A DNA stretch of 64,000 bases, taken from the NCBI GenBank assembly GCA_964549335.1, contig CAZJUQ010000050.1, forward strand, positions 62,001 to 126,000, in the 5' to 3' direction. The notes beneath the pieces were generated by a model, which was not told the DNA's origin, did no database searches, and saw only the letters and a list, made by a program, of their open reading frames with translations. The translations under genes were made by a program, and so were the position numbers. This stretch comes from Sulfidibacterium sp964549335 (GTDB lineage Bacteria; Bacteroidota; Bacteroidia; Bacteroidales; F082). Shown here in pieces: positions 9,654 through 17,183 of the stretch (position 1 is the first letter of the stretch; each line of letters opens with the position of its first letter).

Positions 9654-9980
9654 ATGGGTACTCAAAATAAAAATATCGTTGAAAAAGACACCCCCACAAG
9701 AAGTATCCTCAAAGCCATAAGCTGGAGGTTGGTGGCGTCGGGCGCAACTTTCATAATAAGTTTTGTTATTTTCAGCCAATACACAAAAAAAACTTTTAAC
9801 GAAATTCTTGAAACGGCATCGGTAATTACAAGTGTGGATATTGTGGCAAAACTTATCCTCTATTATTTGCATGAACGCCTTTGGACAAATATTAAATGGG
9901 GAAAATACTGGGAACGTAATAATTGGAAAAAGTTGTTTAAAGCAGGTGGTAAAGAACAAAATGGCGCCGCAGACGAATAG
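9654..9980 (+). CDS. DUF2061 family small membrane protein
   Basis: A 108 aa protein with the DUF2061 pattern: KAISWRLVASGATFIISF near residue 20 (one membrane segment), a second hydrophobic helix around 60-80, and the ending YYLHERLWTNIKWG that is characteristic of the family. It is predicted to be a two-helix inner-membrane protein; no biochemical function is known to me. It has its own promoter and is followed 54 bases later by the NfeD gene. Confidence 0.85.
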   Translation: MGTQNKNIVEKDTPTRSILKAISWRLVASGATFIISFVIFSQYTKKTFNEILETASVITSVDIVAKLILYYLHERLWTNIKWGKYWERNNWKKLFKAGGKEQNGAADE

Positions 9981-10034
9981 ATGTCGACAGAAATTATAGG
10001 TGCAAAACAACATATGTAAACTAACTTGATAACC

Positions 10035-11396
10035 ATGAGACGACGTTTCGCAATGCTTTTTGCGGCATTATTTTACTTAACGGTAGCCCCTTTGCTGTCG
10101 TCGGGACAGGAAGATAGCGCCAAGCCTATTAAAATATATATGTTCAGCATCGATAAAATGATTGCTCCTCCCTCGTGGCACACCGCCAAAAAAGCTTTGG
10201 AGAGTGCTGTAAATGAGAATGCTGATTTGATAATAATAACAATGAATACATACGGTGGTACCCTTGATGCCGCCGATTCCATACGGACAAAAATTTTAAA
10301 CTGCCCTGTTCCGGTTTTTGTCTTTATAAACAAAAACGCAGCATCTGCCGGTGCGCTTATATCTTTGGCATGCGACAGTATATACATGGCGCCGGGTTCA
10401 AGCATAGGTGCAGCAACTGTTGTTGACCAAACGGGAAAACCAATGCCCGACAAATATCAATCGTACATGCGTTCGATTATGCGTTCCACGGCAGAGGTGA
10501 ACGGAAGAGATCCGCAAATTGCCGAAGCCATGGTTGACCCCTCAATAAAGGTGCCAGGTATCAGCGACTCGGGAAAAGTATTGACATTTACCCCTTCCGA
10601 AGCTGTCAGAAACGGTTTTTGCGAAGCCGAAGTAAATTCCGTAAAAGAGATTTTGAAACGTTGCAAAATTGAAAATTACGATATTGTTGAACATAAAGAG
10701 ACCATATCCGACAAAATAGTAGGTTTTCTTATTAATCCTTTTGTGAGCGGTATATTAATAATGATAATAATAGGGGGAATATATTTCGAACTGCAGACCC
10801 CCGGTATAGGTTTCCCGCTTGCCGCTGCTGCCGTTGCCGCTTTGCTCTATTTTGCCCCTCTGTACGTGGAAGGACTTGCAACACACTGGGAAATTGTTCT
10901 GTTTGTTACGGGAGTTATTCTTATTGCCGTTGAGGTGTTTGTTATTCCCGGTTTCGGCATAACGGGAATACTCGGTGTCGTTTTTACGGTTACGGGATTA
11001 ACCATGAGTATGGTAAAATCCACCGGCCCCGGAATATTCGATTTCGATTTCCAAGGAATGATAAAAGCTCTTTTTATTGTTATTATCGCCTTTACGGCAT
11101 CAATGTTTTTGTCGGTTTATCTTGCAAAAAAACTCTTTTCGGAAAATTCGGCGGCACACCTCGGTTTATATAAAACACAACAACGCAAACTGGGATATAC
11201 GTCGGCATCGCAAAAGTATCTGTCGGCCACCGGAAAAACAGGAAAAAGTTTAACCAAATTGCGTCCTGCGGGGAAAGTCGTTATTGAAGGCGACACCTTT
11301 GACGCTGTTGCCGAATTGGGGTTTATCGATAAGGACGAAGATATCGAAGTAACCGGCTATCGCAATGCTCAGCTTGTGGTAAAAAAAGTTGAATAA
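10035..11396 (+). CDS. NfeD family membrane serine protease (ClpP-like plus NfeD domain)
   Basis: A 453 aa protein with a signal peptide (residues 1-24), an extracytoplasmic ClpP-class domain (about 30-225), several membrane helices (about 233-365) and a C-terminal soluble NfeD beta-barrel. The likely catalytic pair is Ser104 in NAASAG and Lys140 in the MPDKYQSY segment, equivalent to the Ser-Lys dyad of archaeal STOPP proteases. Such proteins usually work with SPFH/flotillin-like proteins in membrane-domain homeostasis; no SPFH gene is adjacent here. The ATG at 10035 is preferred over a TTG at 10026 because it gives a compact signal peptide. Confidence 0.88.
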   Translation: MRRRFAMLFAALFYLTVAPLLSSGQEDSAKPIKIYMFSIDKMIAPPSWHTAKKALESAVNENADLIIITMNTYGGTLDAADSIRTKILNCPVPVFVFINKNAASAGALISLACDSIYMAPGSSIGAATVVDQTGKPMPDKYQSYMRSIMRSTAEVNGRDPQIAEAMVDPSIKVPGISDSGKVLTFTPSEAVRNGFCEAEVNSVKEILKRCKIENYDIVEHKETISDKIVGFLINPFVSGILIMIIIGGIYFELQTPGIGFPLAAAAVAALLYFAPLYVEGLATHWEIVLFVTGVILIAVEVFVIPGFGITGILGVVFTVTGLTMSMVKSTGPGIFDFDFQGMIKALFIVIIAFTASMFLSVYLAKKLFSENSAAHLGLYKTQQRKLGYTSASQKYLSATGKTGKSLTKLRPAGKVVIEGDTFDAVAELGFIDKDEDIEVTGYRNAQLVVKKVE

Positions 11397-11505
11397 CATT
11401 GTGCGGTTTATCCGGCGCCAATGTCATTACATTTTCATTCTGACTTTTGTTAGTGTAAAGTGCTGTTTCCATGAAACAATAATTTTTTAATCTTTTAAAA
11501 TCCCG

Positions 11506-11533
11506 TTGCGGAAAAATAGTTTGTCTATCTTTG
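11506..11533 (+). promoter_or_regulatory. Bacteroidota-type promoter for the nrnA-FKBP operon
   Basis: TTG at 11506-11508 and a perfect TATCTTTG at 11526-11533 are separated by 17 bases. The predicted transcript starts only about 15 bases before the ATG at 11556. Confidence 0.75.
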
Positions 11534-11555
11534 CGCATTGTTTTATTATTTTGAT

Positions 11556-12584
11556 ATGTTCGAAGGAGAATCGTTAGAAAAGTTGAAGCAGGTGGTGTCG
11601 CGTCCCCAAAAGACAGCGGTTATCGCTCATAAAAATCCCGACGGCGACACCATAGGTTCGGCGTTGGCTCTTTATTTTTACCTCGTCTCCCGGGGGCACG
11701 ATGTTTCGATGATGGTTCCCAACGGTTTTCCTGACTTTTATGCATGGATGCCCGGCATTGAAAATATGCTTGTTTATGAAAAACAGCCGGATGCGGTAAA
11801 GAAAAACCTGAAAGATGCGGCGACGGTTTTCTGTCTCGATTTTAATGATACCGGCAGGGTGGGGGCAATGTCGGAACTGTTGCAACAGGCCGGAGGTATG
11901 AAAATTATGATAGACCACCACCCCGGACCAACGGACGAATTTGATCTCTATTTTTCCGATATTGCTGCCTCGTCAACGGGAGAAATTGTTTACGAACTGA
12001 TTGCCGGTTTGGGTGATGAAGAACTTATAACCAAAGATGTCGCCGTTTCCTTATATACGGCTATCATGACCGACACCGGATCGTTCAGCTATTCATGCAA
12101 CAATGCAAGAACTTACGAAATAGTTGCCCGGCTTATTTCTGCAGGTGTGGATGTGAGTCTTGTACACAGGCTTGTTTACGATACTTTTACCGAAAACAGA
12201 TTGCGTCTGTTGGGGTATTCCTTGTCGGAGAAAATGACCGTTTGGCATAACCTGAGGGTTGCCGTAATAGCTCTCGATAAAGCCGATTTGCAAAAATTCG
12301 ATTACCGGATTGGCGATACCGAAGGATTGGTAAACTATCCTCTTTCCATGAAAGATGTTAATGTTTCGGTACTTATTACCCAAAGGGAGGGCGTTTTCAG
12401 ACTTTCGTTCCGTTCCAAAGGCGATTTTCCGGTAAATAGAGTTGCAAAAGAGTATTTCGACGGGGGAGGCCATAAAAATGCGTCGGGCGGAAATTCATAT
12501 CTCGGTTTAAAAGAGACAATGGAAAAACTTAAAAAAGTATTTTTGCGTTTTAAAAACGAATTGGATTACGAAATAAAGTATTAA
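11556..12584 (+). CDS. DHH family phosphoesterase (NrnA-like oligoribonuclease / pAp phosphatase)
   Basis: A 342 aa protein likely to degrade short oligonucleotides and dephosphorylate 3'-phosphoadenosine-5'-phosphate. It shows the DHH layout: NPDGD at 27-31 (metal site), DHHPG at 120-124, and the DHHA1 substrate-binding motif GGGHKNASGG at 303-312. The ATG at 11556 is chosen because the promoter -7 ends at 11533; the in-frame TTG at 11538 would leave almost no leader. Its stop overlaps the start of the next FKBP lipoprotein gene (TAATG), so they are translationally coupled. Confidence 0.88.
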   Translation: MFEGESLEKLKQVVSRPQKTAVIAHKNPDGDTIGSALALYFYLVSRGHDVSMMVPNGFPDFYAWMPGIENMLVYEKQPDAVKKNLKDAATVFCLDFNDTGRVGAMSELLQQAGGMKIMIDHHPGPTDEFDLYFSDIAASSTGEIVYELIAGLGDEELITKDVAVSLYTAIMTDTGSFSYSCNNARTYEIVARLISAGVDVSLVHRLVYDTFTENRLRLLGYSLSEKMTVWHNLRVAVIALDKADLQKFDYRIGDTEGLVNYPLSMKDVNVSVLITQREGVFRLSFRSKGDFPVNRVAKEYFDGGGHKNASGGNSYLGLKETMEKLKKVFLRFKNELDYEIKY

Positions 12585-13105
12585 TGAAATTTTTTGCTTT
12601 AATTTGGTTGGTTTTGTTTTTCGCGGTTGCAGGATGTAACGAGGCCGGAAACAATACCCCCGCCAAAAAAAAATTCGTCTCCGAAAAATCACTTATCAAA
12701 GCAAACCGCTATTTGGCGCGTACCGAAAAAGAGACCATAGACAATTACATAACCCGCCACAATCTGAAAATGAAAAGTACGGGAACGGGCTTGAGGTATA
12801 TGATAATTAAACACGGTAATGGAGCTAAAGCAAAAAAAGGTGACGTTGCCGTAATTGAATATACGGTTCGTCTTATTACCGGCGATGTCGTATATTCGTC
12901 GAAACAATCGGGAGTTAAAGAGTTCAGAATAGGAAAAGGCGGAGTGGAAAGCGGCCTTGAAGAAGGAATATTAATGCTGAAAAAGGGCGATATAGCAAAA
13001 TTCATATTACCTTCGCACCTTGCTTTCGGATTGCATGGCGATGATAATAAAATACCGCCGAAAATGCCCATAGTTTACGATGTTGAATTAAAGGATCTTA
13101 AATAA
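12584..13105 (+). CDS. FKBP-type peptidyl-prolyl isomerase lipoprotein (one domain)
   Basis: A 173 aa lipoprotein: hydrophobic signal with lipobox-like FAVAGC (cysteine at residue 18), then a helical linker and one FKBP fold from about residue 75 to the end (VAIEYTVRL-like start, GVESGLEEGILMLKKG, FILPSHLAFG). It resembles the gliding-associated lipoprotein GldI of flavobacteria, which is also an FKBP lipoprotein, but gliding cannot be inferred from it alone. The expected role is folding of envelope proteins in the periplasm. It is coupled to the nrnA-like gene upstream and followed 8 bases later by a two-module paralogue. Confidence 0.85.
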   Translation: MKFFALIWLVLFFAVAGCNEAGNNTPAKKKFVSEKSLIKANRYLARTEKETIDNYITRHNLKMKSTGTGLRYMIIKHGNGAKAKKGDVAVIEYTVRLITGDVVYSSKQSGVKEFRIGKGGVESGLEEGILMLKKGDIAKFILPSHLAFGLHGDDNKIPPKMPIVYDVELKDLK

Positions 13106-13113
13106 ATTTTATT

Positions 13114-14013
13114 ATGAAAAAACACCATCTTATTATTATTGCCGGATTGTTAACCGGTATGTTTTTTACGGCTTGTAATCAAAAAAAATCGGAATATCCC
13201 GGTTTCGATAAAACGGAAAACGGTTTGTATTACAAATTCATTACAAAAAGTAGCGATACTACTTCGCCTAAACTTTCCGATTATTTGGAAGTTTACATGG
13301 ATTACGGAACATTGAATCCCGACACATTGATTTTCAGTAGCAAAAATCAAAATCCTCAAACAATGGAAATTCCGTTTCGTCAACCGGTATTCCAAGGGGA
13401 TATATACGAAGGTTTTGCCATGATGCATGTGGGTGACAGCGCAAGGTTTTTATGTAATGCCGATTCGATATTCAATATTTTGTTCCGTATGCCCAAACCA
13501 AAAGAACTTGATTCTGCCAAAGTTGTTTATTTCGATATTAAACTGCTGAATTTGAAAACAGCCGAGGATATTCAACACGAACATTTTGTGAAAATGGAAG
13601 AGGCTAAGAAAAACGAAGTGCCCGAAAGGGAAGCTTATCTTAAAGAGCATAATATTAACGTGAAGCCTACCGCCGACGGATTGTATTTTATTCCCGTAAA
13701 AAAAGGTACGGGAAAACATCCGCAACCCGGTGACAAAGTAAAAGTTCATTATACGGGATATCTTTTAAACGGACAAAAATTCGACAGTTCGCTCGACAGG
13801 GGTAAACCCTTTGAATTTACACTGGGAAAAGGTCAGGTGATAAAAGGTTGGGACGAAGGTATAGCCATGCTCCGTAAAGGAGGTAAAGCAACTCTCATAA
13901 TCCCTTCGGAATTGGCTTACGGACAACGTTCAATGGGACCTATTCCGCCTTATGCAACCCTTGTATTTGATGTGGAATTGGTGGATTTTACCAAAGGAAA
14001 CGGAAAAAAATAA
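13114..14013 (+). CDS. FKBP-type peptidyl-prolyl isomerase lipoprotein (two modules)
   Basis: A 299 aa lipoprotein with signal and lipobox FFTAC. The N-terminal module (about 35-150) keeps the FKBP outline (GDIYEGFAMMHVGD) but lacks the usual aromatic pocket residues and is probably not catalytic. The C-terminal module (about 190-293) is canonical, with VHYTGYLLNGQKFDSS, VIKGWDEG and ELAYG. A charged helical linker joins them. It belongs to the same operon as the preceding gene and is a paralogue of its neighbours on both sides. Confidence 0.88.
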   Translation: MKKHHLIIIAGLLTGMFFTACNQKKSEYPGFDKTENGLYYKFITKSSDTTSPKLSDYLEVYMDYGTLNPDTLIFSSKNQNPQTMEIPFRQPVFQGDIYEGFAMMHVGDSARFLCNADSIFNILFRMPKPKELDSAKVVYFDIKLLNLKTAEDIQHEHFVKMEEAKKNEVPEREAYLKEHNINVKPTADGLYFIPVKKGTGKHPQPGDKVKVHYTGYLLNGQKFDSSLDRGKPFEFTLGKGQVIKGWDEGIAMLRKGGKATLIIPSELAYGQRSMGPIPPYATLVFDVELVDFTKGNGKK

Positions 14014-14050
14014 TATAAAATTTTCAAACTCCTAAAATATCTTAAAAAAG

Positions 14051-14095
14051 GTGCTTTTGCCTGCATTGATTTTATCTTTGCATATGCAAAAGCAC
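14051..14095 (+). promoter_or_regulatory. Hairpin enclosing a -7 promoter element (terminator/promoter overlap)
   Basis: GTGCTTTTGC (14051-14060) and GCAAAAGCAC (14086-14095) form a perfect 10-bp inverted repeat followed by a run of T, which looks like a terminator for the upstream FKBP gene. The 25-base loop contains TATCTTTG (14073-14080), a perfect -7 element for the next gene, whose ATG is at 14108. Confidence 0.55.
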
Positions 14096-14107
14096 TTTTT
14101 TATTGCC

Positions 14108-15415
14108 ATGAAAAAAATTAATGTCGTATTGTTTCTTCTGTCGGGGCTCTTTATGTTTTCGTGTGCCGACAAAAAACACGAAGCCCTCGATTTTCAAAAA
14201 GGGGATAACAATTTGTTGTATCATGTTTACAAAAAGTCGAAAGATACTGTTCATCCGCGGCTCAACGACTTGGTGTTTGTTAATATGCGCTATTATCTTC
14301 CCGATACAGTCCTTTTCGACAGTAAAAACCTCGAAGAGGAACTTATGTTCCCGATGATAAAACCCATGTTCAAGGGCGACCTTTATGACGGATTGGCAAT
14401 AATGTCGCCGGGCGACTCTATGACTTTCAAAGTGGTAGCCGACAGTTTTTTCTTTAAAACAGCAATGATGAAGCAGCTTCCGGCATATGTGAAACCGGGT
14501 ACGCCTATGTTTTTTGACGTGAAGCTGAAAAAGGTGATGACACAAAAAGCTTACGAAGAAGAACAAAAAAGCAAAGAAAAAGAGACTCTCCGAAAATATT
14601 TAAAGGATAATAATATAACCGCGGTTCCAACTCCCTCGGGACTCTATTTTATCCCCGAAAAAAAGGGTAAAGGACGAAAACCCGTAAAAGGTGATATATG
14701 TGGCGTCTATCTTAAAGTTCAAACTATCGACGGTACGGTTTTGTGGGATAGAAGCAACGAAATGATAGATATCGAATTCGGAGGAAACTTTGATACGAAA
14801 GGACTTATGGAAGGACTCTCGATGATGCACGAAGGCGAAAAGGCAAAACTGATTGTTCCTTCGCAAATAGGTGTGGGAAGTACGGGGAGACTGCCGGCGG
14901 TAAAACCTTATACCACCATTATTTACGACGTTACTCTTGCCAAGTTCAAAACCCTCGAAGAGCTAAAAAAAGAGAGAAAAGAGAAAGCCGAAAAGCGGGC
15001 TGTTGAAAAACAACGGAAAGAAGCCGAAGAGACGGCAAAAATAAAAAATTGGGTTAAAAGTCACGGATACAATGTTAAACCCGATAAAAACGGTATTTAT
15101 CACATAACATTAAAAGAGGGCGACGGTCCCATGATAACCGACAGCTCGGATGTAAGTATTTACTACAAATTGAGGGATATTAAAGATACTCTGATTTGGG
15201 ATAATACAAAAGAGAAAAATCCTTTCAAATTCCGTATGGGTACACACTCGGTAATCCGGGGATGGGAAAAGGGAATGAAAAATATGCGTCAAGGCGAAAA
15301 AGCTTTGATTATCGTTCCCTCGAAATGGGCATACGGCGATCGCGGACGCGGAAAACAGATAAAACCTTACACTACTCTGTTTTTCGAGGTTGACGTTGTA
15401 AAAGTGGAAAATTGA
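14108..15415 (+). CDS. FKBP-type peptidyl-prolyl isomerase lipoprotein (three modules)
   Basis: A 435 aa lipoprotein with signal and lipobox FMFSC. Three FKBP-like modules can be traced: a degenerate first one (about 35-150, GDLYDGLAIMSPGD), a second (about 175-285, FDTKGLMEGLSMMHEGE), then a charged coiled segment (about 290-330), and a third (about 335-435) with VIRGWEKGMKNMRQGE and KWAYGDRGRG. The start at 14108 gives a clean signal peptide; an in-frame ATG-less extension to 14051 lies inside the promoter hairpin and is rejected. Likely periplasmic chaperone or isomerase, anchored by lipid. Confidence 0.85.
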   Translation: MKKINVVLFLLSGLFMFSCADKKHEALDFQKGDNNLLYHVYKKSKDTVHPRLNDLVFVNMRYYLPDTVLFDSKNLEEELMFPMIKPMFKGDLYDGLAIMSPGDSMTFKVVADSFFFKTAMMKQLPAYVKPGTPMFFDVKLKKVMTQKAYEEEQKSKEKETLRKYLKDNNITAVPTPSGLYFIPEKKGKGRKPVKGDICGVYLKVQTIDGTVLWDRSNEMIDIEFGGNFDTKGLMEGLSMMHEGEKAKLIVPSQIGVGSTGRLPAVKPYTTIIYDVTLAKFKTLEELKKERKEKAEKRAVEKQRKEAEETAKIKNWVKSHGYNVKPDKNGIYHITLKEGDGPMITDSSDVSIYYKLRDIKDTLIWDNTKEKNPFKFRMGTHSVIRGWEKGMKNMRQGEKALIIVPSKWAYGDRGRGKQIKPYTTLFFEVDVVKVEN

Positions 15416-15579
15416 TATGCTTTCCCGGGACTGTTAATTGAATCCGGCTTTCAGTAAAATCTGCTGAAAAAAACAAGGTGTTGATGTGTAAACGGTACCA
15501 AAGTGTTTGCCCGTTGCCGTATTGATTGGGCCGGTGAAACCGGAATGTTACGGCTGCCAACCGTCTGTGGCCTGCCGGC

Positions 15580-15858
15580 TTACTTCCTTATTATAACGAA
15601 AACATCTTCGTTGTCACGTTTCATAAAATATTTTTCGCGTGCGTATTTTTCAAGGTGGGAGGTGTCGTAACGCAATGCGTTTATCGACTTTTTTATGTTT
15701 TCTATGTCGTTTTTGTAGTACTCTATCTGATTTTCCAGCTGGTTAATCTCTTTCGTCTGGTTTATTTGACGTATGATACCGTTGTTTTTTGATATTATTA
15801 TAAGCAGCACAAAAATCAGTGTGGCAAGAAAATATTTGTTAAAAAACAATTTTTTCAT
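15580..15858 (-). CDS. FtsB/DivIC-type septum formation initiator protein
   Basis: A 92 aa bitopic protein: short basic N-terminus (MKKLFFNKY), one membrane helix (about 9-25), then a coiled coil (about 30-65, with NQLENQIEYYKNDIENI) and the family ending HLEKYAREKYFMKRDNEDVF, which matches the DivIC/FtsB signature. It would act in the divisome with FtsL and FtsQ. The ATG at 15858 is chosen because further upstream residues have no membrane-topology sense. A -7-like element (TATTTTTG, minus strand, 15887-15894) precedes it. It converges with the triple FKBP gene across 164 bases with no clear terminator. Confidence 0.85.
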   Translation of the reverse strand: MKKLFFNKYFLATLIFVLLIIISKNNGIIRQINQTKEINQLENQIEYYKNDIENIKKSINALRYDTSHLEKYAREKYFMKRDNEDVFVIIRK

Positions 15859-16018
15859 AAGTGTTATTATATGCTCCGGATAGCGGCAAAAATATACCAT
15901 ATTTTTATAAATGAATAACAGAGGTTGATATTTTATAAACTTTTTGCGGTTTATAATTGAAGTATTCATAAAAATTACGAATTTTACATTTTTAACTCAA
16001 ATTTTAAATAAAAATATT

Positions 16019-16408
16019 ATGGAATACGAAAGCGAAAAAAATATGGAAAATCTGGTACGCGAGCTAAGTTACCCGCTTTACAAAGGTAAAAGTTGGTTAA
16101 AATTTTACGGTATTATTACAATAATTACGGGTGTGCTGGCGGCTCTTTCAATTGTGGGAATATTGTATGCTTGGCTCCCGGTTTGGCTTGGTGTCCTGGT
16201 AAATGGCGCCGCTAACAAAGTTGAAATGGCATATCATACGGGTAATAAGCAGGCACTAATTGAGGCGCAACAAAAACTAAATACGTTTTTTGTGATTAAT
16301 TCGGTGATTATGTTAATAACAATTTTGATTTCCATTTTTATAATAGTGGTATTTTTTTCCCTCGGCGTTTTTAACGAAGTTATTAATAATAACGGGGATT
16401 TTTATTGA
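16019..16408 (+). CDS. DUF5362-like small membrane protein
   Basis: A 129 aa protein with two membrane helices (about 30-62 and 92-118) separated by a hydrophilic stretch that carries AYHTGNKQALIEAQQKLN. The layout of N-terminal LVRELSYPLYKGKSWLKFYG and the C-terminal GVFNEVINN fits the DUF5362 family of Bacteroidota; function unknown. Its stop codon (16406-16408) is immediately followed by the left heptad repeat array. Confidence 0.7.
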   Translation: MEYESEKNMENLVRELSYPLYKGKSWLKFYGIITIITGVLAALSIVGILYAWLPVWLGVLVNGAANKVEMAYHTGNKQALIEAQQKLNTFFVINSVIMLITILISIFIIVVFFSLGVFNEVINNNGDFY

Positions 16409-16486
16409 TGATTGACGATTGGGGATTCTCGATTGAGGATTTTCGATTGACGATTTTCGATTGACGATTGATGATTTGCGATTTGG
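16403..16486 (+). repeat. Left heptanucleotide (GATTnnn) repeat array
   Basis: Eleven consecutive 7-base units from 16410 to 16486 all begin with GATT. The three variable bases read GAC, GGG, CTC, GAG, TTC, GAC, TTC, GAC, GAT, TGC, TGG. A degenerate unit (TATTGAT, 16403-16409) precedes them and overlaps the stop codon of the DUF5362 gene. The array ends 17 bases before the start of the four-helix-bundle gene. A matching array in the same orientation lies on the other side of that gene. Confidence 0.95.
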
Positions 16487-16503
16487 GATATGAAAATTTT
16501 AAA

Positions 16504-16854
16504 ATGAAAGAGGAGATAAAAAACAGAACAAAAAATTTGGCTGTTGAAATTATTAAATTTTGTGACGAACTACCGGAAGATACCAAATATTATGTCATAA
16601 GTAAACAAATTATCCGTTCCGCTACCTCGGTAGGAGCAAATTATCGTGCCGCTTGCAGAGGAAAATCAAAAGCCGATTTTATTGCTAAACTCGGTATTGT
16701 GGAAGAAGAGGCCGATGAAACTCTATATTGGCTTGAGCTTTTGTTGGAGCTTGACAGCGGGCTGAAAAAGAGGGTGTCGCCGTTGTATAAAGAGATGAAT
16801 GAAATTTTGTCGATAGTTGTGGCAAGTAAAAAAACAGCAAGGAGGAATCTTTGA
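16504..16854 (+). CDS. Four-helix-bundle protein of the S23 / 23S rRNA intervening-sequence family
   Basis: A 116 aa, almost entirely helical protein of the S23/four-helix-bundle family (the group that also includes the Avd accessory protein of diversity-generating retroelements). Family marks are the N-terminal LAVEIIKFCDELP, the central IIRSATSVGANYRAACRGKS, and the paired acidic-aromatic EEADETLYWLELL. Proteins of this type are pentameric, basic-surfaced and bind nucleic acid. The start at 16504 (MKEEIKN) is preferred; the longer reading begins inside the repeat array. It stands alone between two heptad arrays and is not inside an rRNA gene here. Function in this setting is unknown. Confidence 0.88.
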   Translation: MKEEIKNRTKNLAVEIIKFCDELPEDTKYYVISKQIIRSATSVGANYRAACRGKSKADFIAKLGIVEEEADETLYWLELLLELDSGLKKRVSPLYKEMNEILSIVVASKKTARRNL

Positions 16855-16859
16855 GTGGG

Positions 16860-16964
16860 GATTTGGGATTGGGGATTGACGATTTTCGATTTTCGATTGA
16901 TGATTGACGATTTTCGATTTTCGATTGGGGATTTTCGATTTTCGATTTTCGATTTTCGATTGGG
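16860..16964 (+). repeat. Right heptanucleotide (GATTnnn) repeat array
   Basis: Fifteen perfect-register 7-base units, all beginning GATT. The variable bases read TGG, GGG, GAC, TTC, TTC, GAT, GAC, TTC, TTC, GGG, TTC, TTC, TTC, TTC, GGG. The array starts 5 bases after the stop of the four-helix-bundle gene and is in the same orientation and register type as the left array. GATTTTC is the dominant unit (8 of 15). The rest of the gap to 17183 holds only a -7 element. Confidence 0.95.
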
Positions 16965-17155
16965 GATGTAAACGAAATTGAAAAAATAGGGGGAAGAAAA
17001 AGTGTGTACACTTTATTTGTGCCGTGTAAAAATGCCGGAATTAATATTTTAAACGTGAAAGTCTTTAAACATTATAAAAGTCCTATAATATATTCCTGTC
17101 TGCCGCCTGATATTTTGTTGTGGAAATTTATAACCGGCAAAACGACTATTTGATT

Positions 17156-17163
17156 TATCTTTG
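17156..17163 (+). promoter_or_regulatory. -7 promoter element (TATCTTTG) for wecE
   Basis: A perfect TATCTTTG lies 20 bases before the TTG start of the aminotransferase. No TTG is found at the proper -33 spacing, so this is a half-site call. Confidence 0.5.
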
Positions 17164-17183
17164 CCGGAAAAAGATAACCGAAA

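Noticed and set aside
16403..16971. CRISPR array or target-site duplication
   Set aside because: The units are 7 bases without spacers, and no cas gene is present. Only GGGGAT is shared near the outer edges, too short and poorly placed to call a target duplication.
16383..17011. Minus-strand open frames across the heptad arrays with repeats such as IENRKSK
   Set aside because: They are translation of the GATTnnn arrays. A 7-base repeat gives a 7-residue period in any open frame, and neither frame has a start or composition like a real protein.
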